Shown here: piece after piece, positions 21,648 to 31,127 of the stretch
How positions within the stretch are numbered: position 1 is the stretch's first letter
How the letters are laid out: every line of letters starts with the position of its first letter
Source of the DNA: Massilia norwichensis
GTDB taxonomy: Bacteria; Pseudomonadota; Gammaproteobacteria; Burkholderiales; Burkholderiaceae_D
Reading direction: 5' to 3'
Length of the DNA stretch: 64,000 bases
Assembly (NCBI RefSeq): GCF_024753245.1
Contig: NZ_JANUGX010000011.1
Location: forward strand, 102,654-166,653
Program-made: the position numbers and the translations under genes
Notes under the pieces: generated by a model
The model's database searches: none
Told to the model about the DNA's origin: nothing
What the model saw: the letters and a program-made list of their open reading frames with translations, nothing else

Positions 21648-24566
21648 ATGAAACCGACTATTCTCGCCATCGCCGCGGCCCTTGTCGCGCAGTCCATCCC
21701 CGCCATCGCCGCCGAAGCCCCTCCCCTGCGCTACGACCTGTACGTACGCGGCGCCTTCAACGGCTGGGGCACCGACAACCAGCTCGCCTACAAAGGCAAG
21801 GGCGTCTACGAGACCGACATCCTGGTCAGCCCCGGCAACCACGCCTTCAAGATCGGCAGCAAGGACTGGAACGCCGAGTGGGTCGCGAATCCCGCCGCCA
21901 GCGTGGCTGTGAAGCTGGATAACGCCTACCCGCTGGCCACCGAGGCTGGACCGGAAGACTATCTGTTCACCAAGCAGACCGCGACCTTCCGCTTCCGCGT
22001 CGATGTGTCCGATCCGAGCAAGCCGGTGCTGCGCATCAGCCGCGTCGAGACCCCGGCCGGCGGCCCGGCCGTCGATCCGCATGCGAACGCCGCCGCCCGC
22101 GCGGCGCTGAGCTTCGCGACCTGGGACGGCAAGCAGGAGACGGCCAGGTTCTCGGTGCAGGACCTGCAGGCGCCGCTGCGCAGCTATGCGCACTCGACCA
22201 CCGTGCAGCTGCGCGACCCCGGCCCGCAATACGCCCTCTATCAAGAAGATGCCGCCTTGCCCCGGGTCCGCAGCGGCAACCTGGCCTTCGACGCCCTGTT
22301 CGCCCTTGCCACCCACGAGATGCGCCTGGACTCGGTCAAGGAAATCCGCGACGGTAACTACAACGGCAACGAGGCCATCCCCTGCGACTGCTTCGAGACC
22401 GGCGAGAAGTGGCATTACGTCTGGACCCGCGACCTCTCGTATGCGGCCGACCTGGGCCTGGCGATGCTGGATCCGCAGCGGGTGCGCAATTCGCTGCTCT
22501 TCAAACTGTCGGGCTGGCGCGAAGGCGTGACGCCGGCGCCGCAGGTCAAAGGCACGCCGGATGGCCTGCAGATCGTACAGGACACCGGCAGCGGTGGCAG
22601 CTGGCCGGTCAGCACCGACCGCATCACTTGGGCCTTCGCCGCCGAGGAAACGCTGAAATCGCTGCCGGCGGCCGAGCGCCAGGCGTTCGCGACGACGGCG
22701 CTAAAAGCCTTGGCGAATACGATCGACAACGACCGCATCGCCGCCTTCGACAAGCCATCCGGCCTGTACACCGGCGAAGAATCCTTCCTCGACTGGCGCG
22801 ACCAGAGCTACGCGGCCTGGATCCCGGACGACCTGGCCTCGATGGCTTCGTCCAGGGCGCTGTCGACCAACGTCGGCCACTACAAGGCACTCAGTTTGGC
22901 CGCGATGCTGGCGCGCGAACAGGGAGATGGCGCGCGTGCGAAACGCTATGAAGGATGGGCGCGCGACCTGAAGCGCGCCATCAACCAGCGCCTGTGGCTC
23001 GAAGACGCCGGCATGTACAGCAGCCTCACCGCCGCCCACTTCGACGGCGCGCCGATGCACAAGTTCGACTGGCTCGGGCAGGCGCTCGCCATCGTCACCG
23101 GCGTCGCCGACGACAAGCGCGCACGCCGCATCCTGGCCAGCTATCCGCACGGCCCGATGGGCGCGCCGGTGATCTGGCCGCAGCAGCCCGGCATGCCGGT
23201 CTATCACAACCGTGCGATGTGGCCCTTCGTGACCGGCTATGGCCTGCGTGCCGCGGTGGCGGGGCGCAACGTGGCGGTCGCCGATGCCGCCTACGACTCG
23301 CTGATGCGCGGCGCGGCGCTGAACCTGTCGAACATGGAGAACCTGGAGTGGCTGTCCGGCCAGTCCGTGCTGCTGGACGAGGCCCACCCCGAGCTGATCG
23401 GGCCGGTCATCAATTCGAAGCGCCAGCTGTGGTCGGTCGGCGCCTATCTCGGCATGGTGGTGCGCAATGTGTTCGGGGTCTCGGCGACCAACGATGGCAT
23501 CGCCCTGCACCCCTTCGTGACGGCCAAGCTGCGCGGCGGCGTGTTCGCGGCTTCCAACGAGCTCGCGCTGAACAACCTGCGCCTGCAGGGCCGCACCCTG
23601 GACATCAAACTGCGCCTGCCCGCGCTTGCCGGCCAGGGCGCCGAGGGCATGTATGCGGTCGAGCGCATTCTGGTGAACGGCAAGCCGGCAGGCAGCGCCA
23701 TCAAGTGGACCGAGCTGGCGCCCCAGAACCAGATCGAGATCGTGCTGGGCAAACTCGAGGTCGGCGACCAGGCGATCCGTCGCGTGAACGCCGACCCCTA
23801 CGTCGAATCGCCGGCCGTGTTCAGCCCGCGCGAACCGGCGATCGCGACTTTGCAGCGCGGCGCCGGCGGCGTCACGCTCGACATCGCAGCCAGGGACAGC
23901 GCCGGCGTCCACTACAACATCTACCGCGACGGCAAGCTGGTGGCCGCCAGGCTGCCGGCCGGCGCCTGGACCGATCGCCAGGCCACGAGCACCGCCTGCT
24001 ACGCGGTCGAAGCAGCATTCGGCAGCTCGGGCAACCGCAGCCACCACAGCCGTCCGCGCTGCGTGGATGCCGGCATCGAGATCCCGGTGACCGATGCGCG
24101 CGTGCGCGCGGATCTGCCGCTGGCCGCCCCCTCGCCGCGCTTCGACGAACCGCACCTGGCCAACTGGGGCAAGCCGCAGGACCGCTTCGAAGTCGGCGCT
24201 ATCAAGGTGCCAAGTGCCGGCAACTACGCCGTGCAGGTCCGCTACCACAACGGCGCCAACCAGATCAACCTGGGCATCAGCGGTGGCGTAAAATGGCTGG
24301 CGGTGAAGGATGCGTCGGGCGCCATCGTCGCGCAGGGCGTGGTGCAGCTGCCGCACGCGCGCATCGAGAAGGCGCATACGCCGATTGTGTATTCGACCCC
24401 GCTGGCGGCAGCCTTGCAGGCAGGCCGTTCGTACCGGATCGAGATGAGCGACTTCTTCAACATGAGCTACCTGCAGAGCAACAGCAGCTTCAGCGCGGCC
24501 GGCGGCCTCGAAGGACCATCCAACCGCTTCGACATCTATGGCGTGCGCCTGCTGCGCGTGCGCTGA
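21648..24566 (+). CDS. Secreted six-hairpin (alpha/alpha) glycosidase with glucan-binding N-domain
   Basis: The 972-residue product has a signal peptide (near AIAAE, residue 22). An N-terminal beta domain with YVRGAFNGWGTD and GNHAFKIGSKDWNAEW resembles pullulanase/CBM48-like starch modules. The middle (about 160-680) is an (alpha/alpha)6 domain with EKWHYVWTRDLSYAADLGLA, SGGSWPVSTDRITWAF, YTGEESFLDWRDQSY and NLEWLSGQSVLLDEAHPELIG; the acidic and WTRD motifs recall glycogen-debranching and GH63/GH15-like enzymes. A C-terminal beta-sandwich (about 800-972) looks like a carbohydrate-binding module. It probably removes glucose or branches from maltodextrins. The exact GH family and bond are not certain. 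It is translationally close-coupled to the gene before it. Confidence 0.8.
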   Translation: MKPTILAIAAALVAQSIPAIAAEAPPLRYDLYVRGAFNGWGTDNQLAYKGKGVYETDILVSPGNHAFKIGSKDWNAEWVANPAASVAVKLDNAYPLATEAGPEDYLFTKQTATFRFRVDVSDPSKPVLRISRVETPAGGPAVDPHANAAARAALSFATWDGKQETARFSVQDLQAPLRSYAHSTTVQLRDPGPQYALYQEDAALPRVRSGNLAFDALFALATHEMRLDSVKEIRDGNYNGNEAIPCDCFETGEKWHYVWTRDLSYAADLGLAMLDPQRVRNSLLFKLSGWREGVTPAPQVKGTPDGLQIVQDTGSGGSWPVSTDRITWAFAAEETLKSLPAAERQAFATTALKALANTIDNDRIAAFDKPSGLYTGEESFLDWRDQSYAAWIPDDLASMASSRALSTNVGHYKALSLAAMLAREQGDGARAKRYEGWARDLKRAINQRLWLEDAGMYSSLTAAHFDGAPMHKFDWLGQALAIVTGVADDKRARRILASYPHGPMGAPVIWPQQPGMPVYHNRAMWPFVTGYGLRAAVAGRNVAVADAAYDSLMRGAALNLSNMENLEWLSGQSVLLDEAHPELIGPVINSKRQLWSVGAYLGMVVRNVFGVSATNDGIALHPFVTAKLRGGVFAASNELALNNLRLQGRTLDIKLRLPALAGQGAEGMYAVERILVNGKPAGSAIKWTELAPQNQIEIVLGKLEVGDQAIRRVNADPYVESPAVFSPREPAIATLQRGAGGVTLDIAARDSAGVHYNIYRDGKLVAARLPAGAWTDRQATSTACYAVEAAFGSSGNRSHHSRPRCVDAGIEIPVTDARVRADLPLAAPSPRFDEPHLANWGKPQDRFEVGAIKVPSAGNYAVQVRYHNGANQINLGISGGVKWLAVKDASGAIVAQGVVQLPHARIEKAHTPIVYSTPLAAALQAGRSYRIEMSDFFNMSYLQSNSSFSAAGGLEGPSNRFDIYGVRLLRVR

Positions 24567-24578
24567 ACCAGGACGAGC

Positions 24579-25676
24579 ATGAAACGACGCACGACAACCA
24601 TCGCCGCACTCGGCGCCCTGCTGGCGCTGACTGCGTTGACCGCCCAGCAGGCCGGCGCCACCACGGTGCGGGTCCACTACCCGGCCGGCAAGGAAGGCAT
24701 CGGCATCATCGGTAACAAAGGCCCGATGAGCTGGTCCAAGGGCGTGCCGGCCCAGCGCCCCGAAGGCCCGGTCAACGTCTGGACCTATACCTGGCCCGAC
24801 GAACTGGGCGAGGTGCAGATGAAGCCGACGCTGGGCGAGGAAAAGATCTCGATCGGCGGTGCTTATACACTGGCGGCGGGCAGCACGGTCGACATCTATC
24901 CCTTCTTCGGCGCGCCCTTCGGCAAGCTGACGATCGTGAAGGATTTCGCTTCGCCCCAGCTGAACAACAAGCGCGCGCTGCGTATCTGGCTGCCGCCCAG
25001 CTATGCGGAAAATCCGGCCAAGCGCTATCCGGTGCTCTACATGCACGATGGCCAGAACCTGTTCGATGCCAGGACCGCGGCTTATGGCGTCGAATGGGGT
25101 ATCGACGAGACCATGAACCGCCTGATCGCGATGGGCAAGGCCGAGGAAGCGATCGTGGTCGGCATCGACAACACGCCGGAACGCATCGCCGAGTACACGC
25201 CCTGCTGCGACCCGAAATACGGCGGCGGCAAGCTGGATGCCTATGGCGCCTTCGTCGTCGACACCGTGAAGCCCTACATCGACCGCACCTACCGCACCCT
25301 CTCGGGCAAGGAGAACACCGCGATCATGGGCTCGTCCCTGGGCGGCATCGCCTCGGTCGCGATCGCGCAGCGCTATCCGGACATCTTCTCGAAGGCGGGC
25401 GGCGTATCCAGCTCCTTCTGGTGGAACAACGGCGCCATGATCGCGAAGCTGCCGGCGCGCGTGCCGGTCAAGTTCTACCTCGACGCCGGCACCGTCGACG
25501 ACGGCCTGCCCGAGACCACCAGGATGCTCGAAGCGATGCGCGCCAAGGGCTATCGCGAGAACGAGGACCTGTTGTTCTTCAAGGCCGAGGGTGCGCGCCA
25601 CAACGAGACATCGTGGGCGGCGCGGGTCGAGAAGCCTTTGCTCTGGTTCTTCCCTTGGGGGAGTACGAAGCAGTGA
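24579..25676 (+). CDS. Secreted esterase (Fes/EstD-like alpha/beta hydrolase) of the starch operon
   Basis: The 365-residue product has a signal peptide (near QQAGA), an N-terminal domain similar to pullulanase-associated modules (RVHYPAGKEGIGIIG, WTYTWPDELGEVQMKPT) and a C-terminal alpha/beta hydrolase of the enterochelin-esterase/CE1 group: YMHDGQNLFD, nucleophile Ser253 in MGSSLGG, Asp in FYLDAGTVDDG and His in EGARHNETSW. It starts 12 bp after the glycosidase gene, so it is the third gene of the operon. Its place suggests removal of acyl groups from imported oligosaccharides, but no substrate can be read from the sequence. Confidence 0.87.
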   Translation: MKRRTTTIAALGALLALTALTAQQAGATTVRVHYPAGKEGIGIIGNKGPMSWSKGVPAQRPEGPVNVWTYTWPDELGEVQMKPTLGEEKISIGGAYTLAAGSTVDIYPFFGAPFGKLTIVKDFASPQLNNKRALRIWLPPSYAENPAKRYPVLYMHDGQNLFDARTAAYGVEWGIDETMNRLIAMGKAEEAIVVGIDNTPERIAEYTPCCDPKYGGGKLDAYGAFVVDTVKPYIDRTYRTLSGKENTAIMGSSLGGIASVAIAQRYPDIFSKAGGVSSSFWWNNGAMIAKLPARVPVKFYLDAGTVDDGLPETTRMLEAMRAKGYRENEDLLFFKAEGARHNETSWAARVEKPLLWFFPWGSTKQ

Positions 25677-25679
25677 CTT

Positions 25680-25748
25680 GGATCCCCGCCTGCGCGGGGA
25701 TGACGTAATTAAGCGCGGGGGGTCATTTCGGGCAGTGCCTGGAATGAC
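25680..25748. repeat. Palindromic repeats downstream of the starch operon
   Basis: At 25680-25704 lies a variant of the 9676 repeat in which the stem reads GGATCCCCGC...GCGGGGATGAC. At 25722-25748 a second imperfect palindrome starts with GTCATT and ends with AATGAC. Both are in the gap between the convergent esterase and GNAT genes and probably act as a bidirectional mRNA end. Confidence 0.7.
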
Positions 25749-25750
25749 AA

Positions 25751-26257
25751 CTAGAGCTCCATGCTGTAGAGATTGGAGCCGGCATCGTCCGGCACCAGGT
25801 GCGTGAACTTCACGAAGCGCATGCCCAGCTTGCGCAGCAGGCCGTTGGAGGCGAGGTTGTTGGGCGAGGTGATCGCCAGCAGCGTGCGGATGCCCAGCGT
25901 CGGCGCATACGCGATCACCGCCTGCGCGGCTTCGTAGGCATAGCCCTGGCCGCGCCATGCGGGCAGGTAGGCGTAGCCGATGTCGATGCCGTCCAGCGTG
26001 TCGCGCTTGATCAGGCCGCACATGCCGATCGGGATCGCGCCGTCGCGCAGTTCGACCACGTACAGCGAGTGGCCGCGCTCTTCCTGCATCGCGAGCGGCC
26101 CGGTGCGCAGGGCCTCGATGGCGTCTTCCGGCGTGCGCACACCCTTGTCGCCGATGTGCTGGACGAAGGCCGGGTCGTTGACCAGGTCGTAAAAGAAGAC
26201 ATGGTCTTCGAGCCTGGCGGTGCGCACCCGCAGGCGCGCTGTCTCGGCAATCTGCAC
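25751..26257 (-). CDS. GNAT acetyltransferase, RimJ/RimL type
   Basis: The 168-residue product starts with TARLRVRTARLEDHVFFYDLVNDPAF, the usual N-terminus of RimJ/RimL-like GNATs, and has the acetyl-CoA pyrophosphate loop in LPAWRGQGYAYEAAQAVI and the motif B segment SPNNLASNGLLRKLGM. It would transfer acetyl groups to a protein N-terminus, an amine or an antibiotic; the substrate is unknown. The start is GTG, 4 bp after the stop of the upstream GNAT gene, and the GGAGG inside the end of that gene can serve as its ribosome site, so the two are translationally linked. Confidence 0.88.
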   Translation of the reverse strand: MQIAETARLRVRTARLEDHVFFYDLVNDPAFVQHIGDKGVRTPEDAIEALRTGPLAMQEERGHSLYVVELRDGAIPIGMCGLIKRDTLDGIDIGYAYLPAWRGQGYAYEAAQAVIAYAPTLGIRTLLAITSPNNLASNGLLRKLGMRFVKFTHLVPDDAGSNLYSMEL

Positions 26258-26261
26258 GGGT

Positions 26262-26792
26262 TCAGTCTTCCTCCGGAAGCTCCCAGCGCGCCGGGTCTTC
26301 CAGTAATTTGTACATCACATAGGCGTCGACATAGCCCAGCCGGCGATGCCGGTAAGCCTTGGGCAGGGTGCCGACGATCGAAAAGCCGAGCCGCTTCCAC
26401 AGGTTGATCGCGGGACTATTGGTGCTGACCACGTAATCGAACTGCATCGCCAGATAGCGCTGGCGGCGCGCTTCCTCGATGCTGTGCTCCCCCAGCATGC
26501 GCCCCACGCCCACGCCCTGCGCGTTCGGACTCACCATGTAGCAGGCCCCGGCCACGTGGTTGCCGCGCCCGGGATGGGTCGGCTGCAGCTTGTACATCCC
26601 GAGCACCCGCTCCTCCCCCTTCACGGCCACGAAAGTCGTCGCGCTCGGCGCGAACCAGTATTCATGGCTGGCTTCGCGGCTGGTCGCGCCGCCGTGGGCG
26701 AAGGTCTCGCCCGTGGCGACGTGGGCCTGGAAGATGGTCCACATGGCGTTGAAGTCGGCGTCGCGCGCTGGTCGGATCTGGATGTCTCTCAC
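26262..26792 (-). CDS. GNAT acetyltransferase
   Basis: The 176-residue product begins with IQIRPARDADFNAMWTIFQ and carries the acetyl-CoA loop SPNAQGVGVGRMLGEHSIE and the segment NSPAINLWKRLGFSIVGTLPKAYRHRRLGYVDAYVMYK, typical of amino-acid or phosphinothricin-like N-acetyltransferases. The start is GTG. It is the first gene of a two-GNAT operon. Substrate unknown. Confidence 0.88.
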   Translation of the reverse strand: MRDIQIRPARDADFNAMWTIFQAHVATGETFAHGGATSREASHEYWFAPSATTFVAVKGEERVLGMYKLQPTHPGRGNHVAGACYMVSPNAQGVGVGRMLGEHSIEEARRQRYLAMQFDYVVSTNSPAINLWKRLGFSIVGTLPKAYRHRRLGYVDAYVMYKLLEDPARWELPEED

Positions 26793-26994
26793 TGCTGAGC
26801 CTGCTTAAGTGTAACGAAAGCGCAAGATTCTAAACCGGGAATTGTCCGCGCGGCTAGAGAAAAATGTAACCACATTTACACATGGAAATTGAGTTACGGT
26901 AAGCAACCTTTTCCGAAGATTTAGCATGTGCGTTTGCGCTGTTTACGTATTTTCTCCTGTGTTGACTTGTATAGGCAAAAACTGGCTAACATTC

Positions 26995-28275
26995 CTACTC
27001 TTTGCGGGTCAAGCGAAAATCGACGCTTTCGGGCCGGCCCGGCAGTTGCAGGCTCGCACGCATGGGTGGCGCCTCGCTGACGACTTGGCCGCGCCGCATC
27101 ACCAGGCGGCGGGCGGCGCGCAGGCGGATCGCCTCGACCGGACCGCCGGCATCGAGCAGCACCAGATCGGCATGGCAACCCGGCGCAATGCCGTAGTCCT
27201 GCAGGCCGAGGATGCGCGCCGGGGTCTCGGTCACGGCCAGGAAGCACTGGCGCATCGCGGCCTGGCCCGTCATCTGGGCCACGTGCAGGCCCATGTGCGC
27301 GACCTCCAGCATGTCGCCGGAACCGAGCCCGTACCACGGGTCCATCACGCAGTCGTGGCCGAAGGCGACCGGCACCCCGGCCGCCAGCAGCTCCGGCACG
27401 CGGGTCATGCCGCGCCGCTTCGGATAGCTGTCGTGGCGGCCCTGCAGGGTAATGTTAATCAGCGGATTGGCGATCGCCGCCACGCCCGCTTCGGCAATCA
27501 GGGGAATCAGCTTGCTGACATAGTAGTTGTCCATCGAATGCATGGAGGTCAGGTGCGAGCCGGTGCTCCTGCCCTGCAGGCCCAGGCGCTGGGTCTCGTA
27601 AGCCAGGGTCTCGATGTGGCGCGACAGCGGATCGTCGGTTTCGTCGCAATGCAGGTCGACCATCAGGCCCTTGTCCGCCGCGAACTCGCACAGCAGGCGC
27701 ACCGACTCCGCGCCCTGCGCCATGGTGCGCTCGAAGTGCGGGATGCCGCCGACCACGTCCACGCCCATCGCGATCGCGCGTTTGAGGTTGTCGAAGGCAC
27801 CGGCGCTGCGCAGCAGGCCATCCTGCGGGAAGGCCACCAGTTGCAGGTCGATGTAAGGCGCCACCCGGCGCTTGACCTCGAGCAGGGCTTCGACCGCCAG
27901 CAGCCGGTCGTCGCAGACGTCGACGTGGGTGCGGATCGCCAGCAGACCGCGCGCCACCGCCCAGTCGCAGTACTGCATCGCGCGTTCGATCAGCGCTTCC
28001 TGCGCCAGCTGGGGCTTGAGTTCGCCCCACAGCGCGATCCCTTCCAGCAGGGTGCCGGATTCGTTCACGCGCGGCAGGCCGTAGCTGAGGGTGGCGTCCA
28101 TATGGAAATGGGCATCGACGAAAGGCGGGCTGACCAGGTCGCCGCCGGCATCGATCTCGCGCACGCCGCGCGCCGGCAAATTGGCGCCGACCGCGGCGAT
28201 GCGCTCGCCTTCGATGGCGATGTCGACGCCGTGGCGGCCGTCGGCCAGGCTGGCGTTACGGATGACAAAATCCAT
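26995..28275 (-). CDS. codA: Cytosine deaminase-like amidohydrolase
   Basis: The 426-residue product matches the length and motif order of CodA: metal ligands His56 and His58 in FVDAHFHMD, RTHVDVCDDRLLAVEALLEV, HCDETDDPLSRH, GSHLTSMHSM and the catalytic FGHDCVMDPWYGLGSGDML. CodA converts cytosine to uracil and ammonia and can deaminate isoguanine or related compounds. The start at 28275 is preferred over in-frame upstream codons because AGGAGA precedes it. No codB permease gene is adjacent, so import or a role other than cytosine salvage is open. It is a single minus-strand gene. Confidence 0.85.
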   Translation of the reverse strand: MDFVIRNASLADGRHGVDIAIEGERIAAVGANLPARGVREIDAGGDLVSPPFVDAHFHMDATLSYGLPRVNESGTLLEGIALWGELKPQLAQEALIERAMQYCDWAVARGLLAIRTHVDVCDDRLLAVEALLEVKRRVAPYIDLQLVAFPQDGLLRSAGAFDNLKRAIAMGVDVVGGIPHFERTMAQGAESVRLLCEFAADKGLMVDLHCDETDDPLSRHIETLAYETQRLGLQGRSTGSHLTSMHSMDNYYVSKLIPLIAEAGVAAIANPLINITLQGRHDSYPKRRGMTRVPELLAAGVPVAFGHDCVMDPWYGLGSGDMLEVAHMGLHVAQMTGQAAMRQCFLAVTETPARILGLQDYGIAPGCHADLVLLDAGGPVEAIRLRAARRLVMRRGQVVSEAPPMRASLQLPGRPESVDFRLTRKE

Positions 28276-28450
28276 ACGTTTTCTCCTGATGAGGACGACC
28301 CATTGTACTGCGGATGCTGCTGATTTTTTATTCATGCTACATCGCAATATTTCGTTGCATAAACAACATAAATAGTGCTTTCCAAGCCTGCTGAACGGCT
28401 TTACACTAGCCTCTTATTGCAGTGCGTCATAACTGAATAAAGGGATTCCG

Positions 28451-29284
28451 ATGACCCAATTTTCCGACCAGTTGTCCGCCGTCCGCCAGGCCCAGTTCGA
28501 GGCCCAGCTCGACATCTTCCGCACCTTGACCACCCGCGCGCTCGACAGCGCCGGCCAGCTCGCCGCCCTGAACATGCGCGCCTCGCGCGCCTCGCTGGAG
28601 CAGGCCACGGGCACCTTCAGGCGCCTGCTCGATGCGCGCGAACCGCGCGACCTGTTCGCCCTCGACTCCGCCGCCCAGGGCCAGTGGCATGCCCTGTTCT
28701 CCTATGGCCGCGAGCTGTTCGGCTTTGCCGCCGGCCTGCGCACCCTGCCGGCGCCGGTAACGATGCCGCTGCTGGCCACACCGGCGCCGACCGCCAATGT
28801 GCCGACCTCCTACACCCAGATCGTCGAGCAGGCCTCGATCGCCGCCGACGCCGCCACCACGATCACCGGCGAGATCACTGCCGCCGCCGTCGACACCGGC
28901 GCCGCGCTGGCTGAAGCCGCGATCGATGCCGGCAGCCATGGCGTAGCGCAGCCTGAAGCTGCAGCGGTCGCCGAAGCGGCAGCTGCACCGGTAACCGAAG
29001 CTGTAGTCGCGCCGGTAGCCGAAGCCGAAGCCGCACCGGCACAGGACGAAGCACAGCTGGCAGCCTTCGAAGCCGCCATCGAAACGGCGATTGCCGACGA
29101 CGTTCCGCCGGCCGCGCCGACCGCGCTGGCCAAGGCCCTGAACGAAGTCGCGCCGAAGCCGGCCGGCGCCGAGCATCCGCTGGCTTCCACGCTGCCGCTC
29201 CAGGCCGAAAGCCAGGTCGAACTGCCGCCGGTTACGCCGCAAGTCACGCCACCGAAGGCATCGCGCGCATCGCGCAAGAAATAA
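28451..29284 (+). CDS. Phasin-family polyhydroxyalkanoate granule protein
   Basis: The 277-residue product starts with a phasin domain (residues 1-110): amphipathic helices with QAQFEAQLDIFRTLTTRALD and LEQATGTFRRLLDAREPRDL. A long Ala/Glu/Val/Pro-rich tail (about 115-260) follows and ends in the basic SRASRKK. Phasins coat PHA granules and control their size. The tail resembles the PhaF-type acidic/alanine extensions but lacks the histone-like repeats. AGGGA lies before the ATG. It is monocistronic, with a hairpin right after the stop. Confidence 0.85.
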   Translation: MTQFSDQLSAVRQAQFEAQLDIFRTLTTRALDSAGQLAALNMRASRASLEQATGTFRRLLDAREPRDLFALDSAAQGQWHALFSYGRELFGFAAGLRTLPAPVTMPLLATPAPTANVPTSYTQIVEQASIAADAATTITGEITAAAVDTGAALAEAAIDAGSHGVAQPEAAAVAEAAAAPVTEAVVAPVAEAEAAPAQDEAQLAAFEAAIETAIADDVPPAAPTALAKALNEVAPKPAGAEHPLASTLPLQAESQVELPPVTPQVTPPKASRASRKK

Positions 29285-29304
29285 GCGGGCACGCCGCGCC
29301 CGCT
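29284..29304 (+). terminator. Hairpin at the end of the phasin gene
   Basis: AGCGGGC and GCCCGCT form a perfect 7-bp stem starting at the last base of the stop codon. There is no T run, so it is a weak terminator or mRNA-stabilising hairpin. Confidence 0.4.
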
Positions 29305-29375
29305 CCGCCTGCAGCAGCCTGGCAAAAATAGTACAGTAGCGGTCCTCGCAACACGAACGAAGAACAGGACACGCA

Positions 29376-31127
29376 ATGGGTTTGGCTAGGCTGATCGGCG
29401 GCTTCGTGCGCCGGCATTGGCGTTCGTACGCGTCGTCGGCGGTGATGCTGTTCGGCGTCGCCCTGTGCTCGGTGCTGGTGCCGCGCAAGGTCGGCGCCAC
29501 CATCGACGCCCTCGCGGCGCACCGCCTGCAAGGTCACGACCTCACCATCCAGCTGCTGCAGCTGCTCGGCCTGGGCCTGGCGATCTACGTGCTGCGCGTG
29601 GCCTGGCGCCTGCGCCTGTATTCGGCCGCCTACCGGCTCGGCGTCGAACTGCGCACCCGGCTGTACGCCCGGCTCTCCAACCAGGGCCCGGCCTTCTACC
29701 AACGCCAGCGCACCGGCGACCTGATGGCGCTCGCCACCAACGACATCGACGCCATCGAGCAGGCCGCCGGCGAAGCGATGCTGGCCGGCTTCGACGGCAC
29801 CCTGACCCTGGTCATGGTGCTCGGCATCATGTTCCTCGGCGTCGACTGGCGCCTGACCCTGATCGCCCTGCTGCCCTTCCCGCTGATGGCGCTGGCCTTC
29901 TGGCATATCTCGAGCCATATCCATACCGCCTCCAGCGATTCCCTGAAGCGCTTTTCGGCGCTCAACGACCACGTGCAGGAAACGCTGTCCGGCGTGCGCA
30001 CCCTGCGCGCCCTCGGCCTCGAGCAGCGCAGCGCGAAACAGTTTGGCGAACTGGCCGCGCGCGCGGCCGATGCCAGCCTGACGGCGCAAAAGTGGGAAGC
30101 GGCCTACGAGCCGGCGGTCGGCCTGACCCTCACCGCCGCCACCGGCCTGACCCTGGGCCTGGGCGGCTACCTGGTGTGGAACGGCCAGCTCACCATCGGT
30201 TCGCTGACCAGCTTCACGATGTACCTCGGGCAGCTGATCTGGCCGATGTTCGCGGCCGGCTGGGTGCTGTCCCTGATCGAACGCGGACGCGCCGCGCTGG
30301 CGCGCCTGCAGCCGCTGCTGGACGCCCCGCTCACCATCGACGACCACGGCACCATCGCCCAGCTGCGGCGCGGCCCGCTGGAGCTGCGCGATGTCAGCTT
30401 CGCCTATACCGGCCAGCAGACACCGGCCCTGAAGCAGGTCTCGGTCAGCCTGCAGCCGGGCCAAACCCTGGGCCTGGTCGGCGCCACCGGCGCCGGCAAG
30501 TCGACCCTGCTGCGCGTGCTGCTGCGCCAGGCCGAGCCCCAGCACGGACTGGTGACCTGGGGCGGGCACCGCCTCGACGAATACACGCTCGCCACGCTGC
30601 GCGCCGGGATCAGCTGGGTGCCGCAGGAATCCTTCCTGTTCTCGGCGTCGATTGCCGAGAACATCGCCCTCGGCTATCCGGGCGCGTCGCGTACCGAGAT
30701 CGAGCATGCGGCGAAAATGGCCGACATCCACGACGACATCCTGCGCTTCCCGGACGGCTACGACACCCCGGTCGGCGAAAAAGGCATCACCCTGTCCGGC
30801 GGCCAGCGCCAGCGCGTGGCGATCGCGCGCGCGCTGCTGGCGCAAAGCCCGCTGCTGCTGCTGGACGACGCGCTGTCCGCGGTGGACACCGGCACCGAAA
30901 CCCGCATCCTCGAACACCTCGACGAGCTGCGCGTGAACCGCCCGGAACTGTCGGCGGTGATCGCCAGCCACCGCCTGTCGGCCGTGGTCAAGGCCGACCT
31001 CATCGTCGTGCTGAAGGATGGCCGCATCGCCGAATCCGGCACCCACGAGGCCCTGCTCGCGCGCGACGGCTGGTATGCCAGCCAGTGGCGCTATCAACAA
31101 CTGGAGGCCAGCCTCGATGCAGTCTAA
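29376..31127 (+). CDS. ABC exporter half-transporter, degenerate-site subunit (MdlA-like)
   Basis: The 583-residue product has six membrane helices (about 20-300) and a nucleotide-binding domain: Walker A GATGAGKST, Q loop WVPQESFLFS, intact signature LSGGQRQRVAIARALL, and Walker B LLLLDDALSAVD, in which the catalytic Glu is replaced by Asp. This pattern marks the degenerate-site half of heterodimeric ABC exporters such as TM287/288 and BmrCD. It would form an inner-membrane drug or lipid exporter with the next gene, whose ATG overlaps its end by 11 bp. The substrate is unknown. Confidence 0.92.
   Translation: MGLARLIGGFVRRHWRSYASSAVMLFGVALCSVLVPRKVGATIDALAAHRLQGHDLTIQLLQLLGLGLAIYVLRVAWRLRLYSAAYRLGVELRTRLYARLSNQGPAFYQRQRTGDLMALATNDIDAIEQAAGEAMLAGFDGTLTLVMVLGIMFLGVDWRLTLIALLPFPLMALAFWHISSHIHTASSDSLKRFSALNDHVQETLSGVRTLRALGLEQRSAKQFGELAARAADASLTAQKWEAAYEPAVGLTLTAATGLTLGLGGYLVWNGQLTIGSLTSFTMYLGQLIWPMFAAGWVLSLIERGRAALARLQPLLDAPLTIDDHGTIAQLRRGPLELRDVSFAYTGQQTPALKQVSVSLQPGQTLGLVGATGAGKSTLLRVLLRQAEPQHGLVTWGGHRLDEYTLATLRAGISWVPQESFLFSASIAENIALGYPGASRTEIEHAAKMADIHDDILRFPDGYDTPVGEKGITLSGGQRQRVAIARALLAQSPLLLLDDALSAVDTGTETRILEHLDELRVNRPELSAVIASHRLSAVVKADLIVVLKDGRIAESGTHEALLARDGWYASQWRYQQLEASLDAV

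Noticed and set aside
26962..26992. TTGACT ... TAACAT promoter on the plus strand
   Set aside because: Spacing is 19 bp and no plus-strand gene follows; it points into the antisense side of codA.
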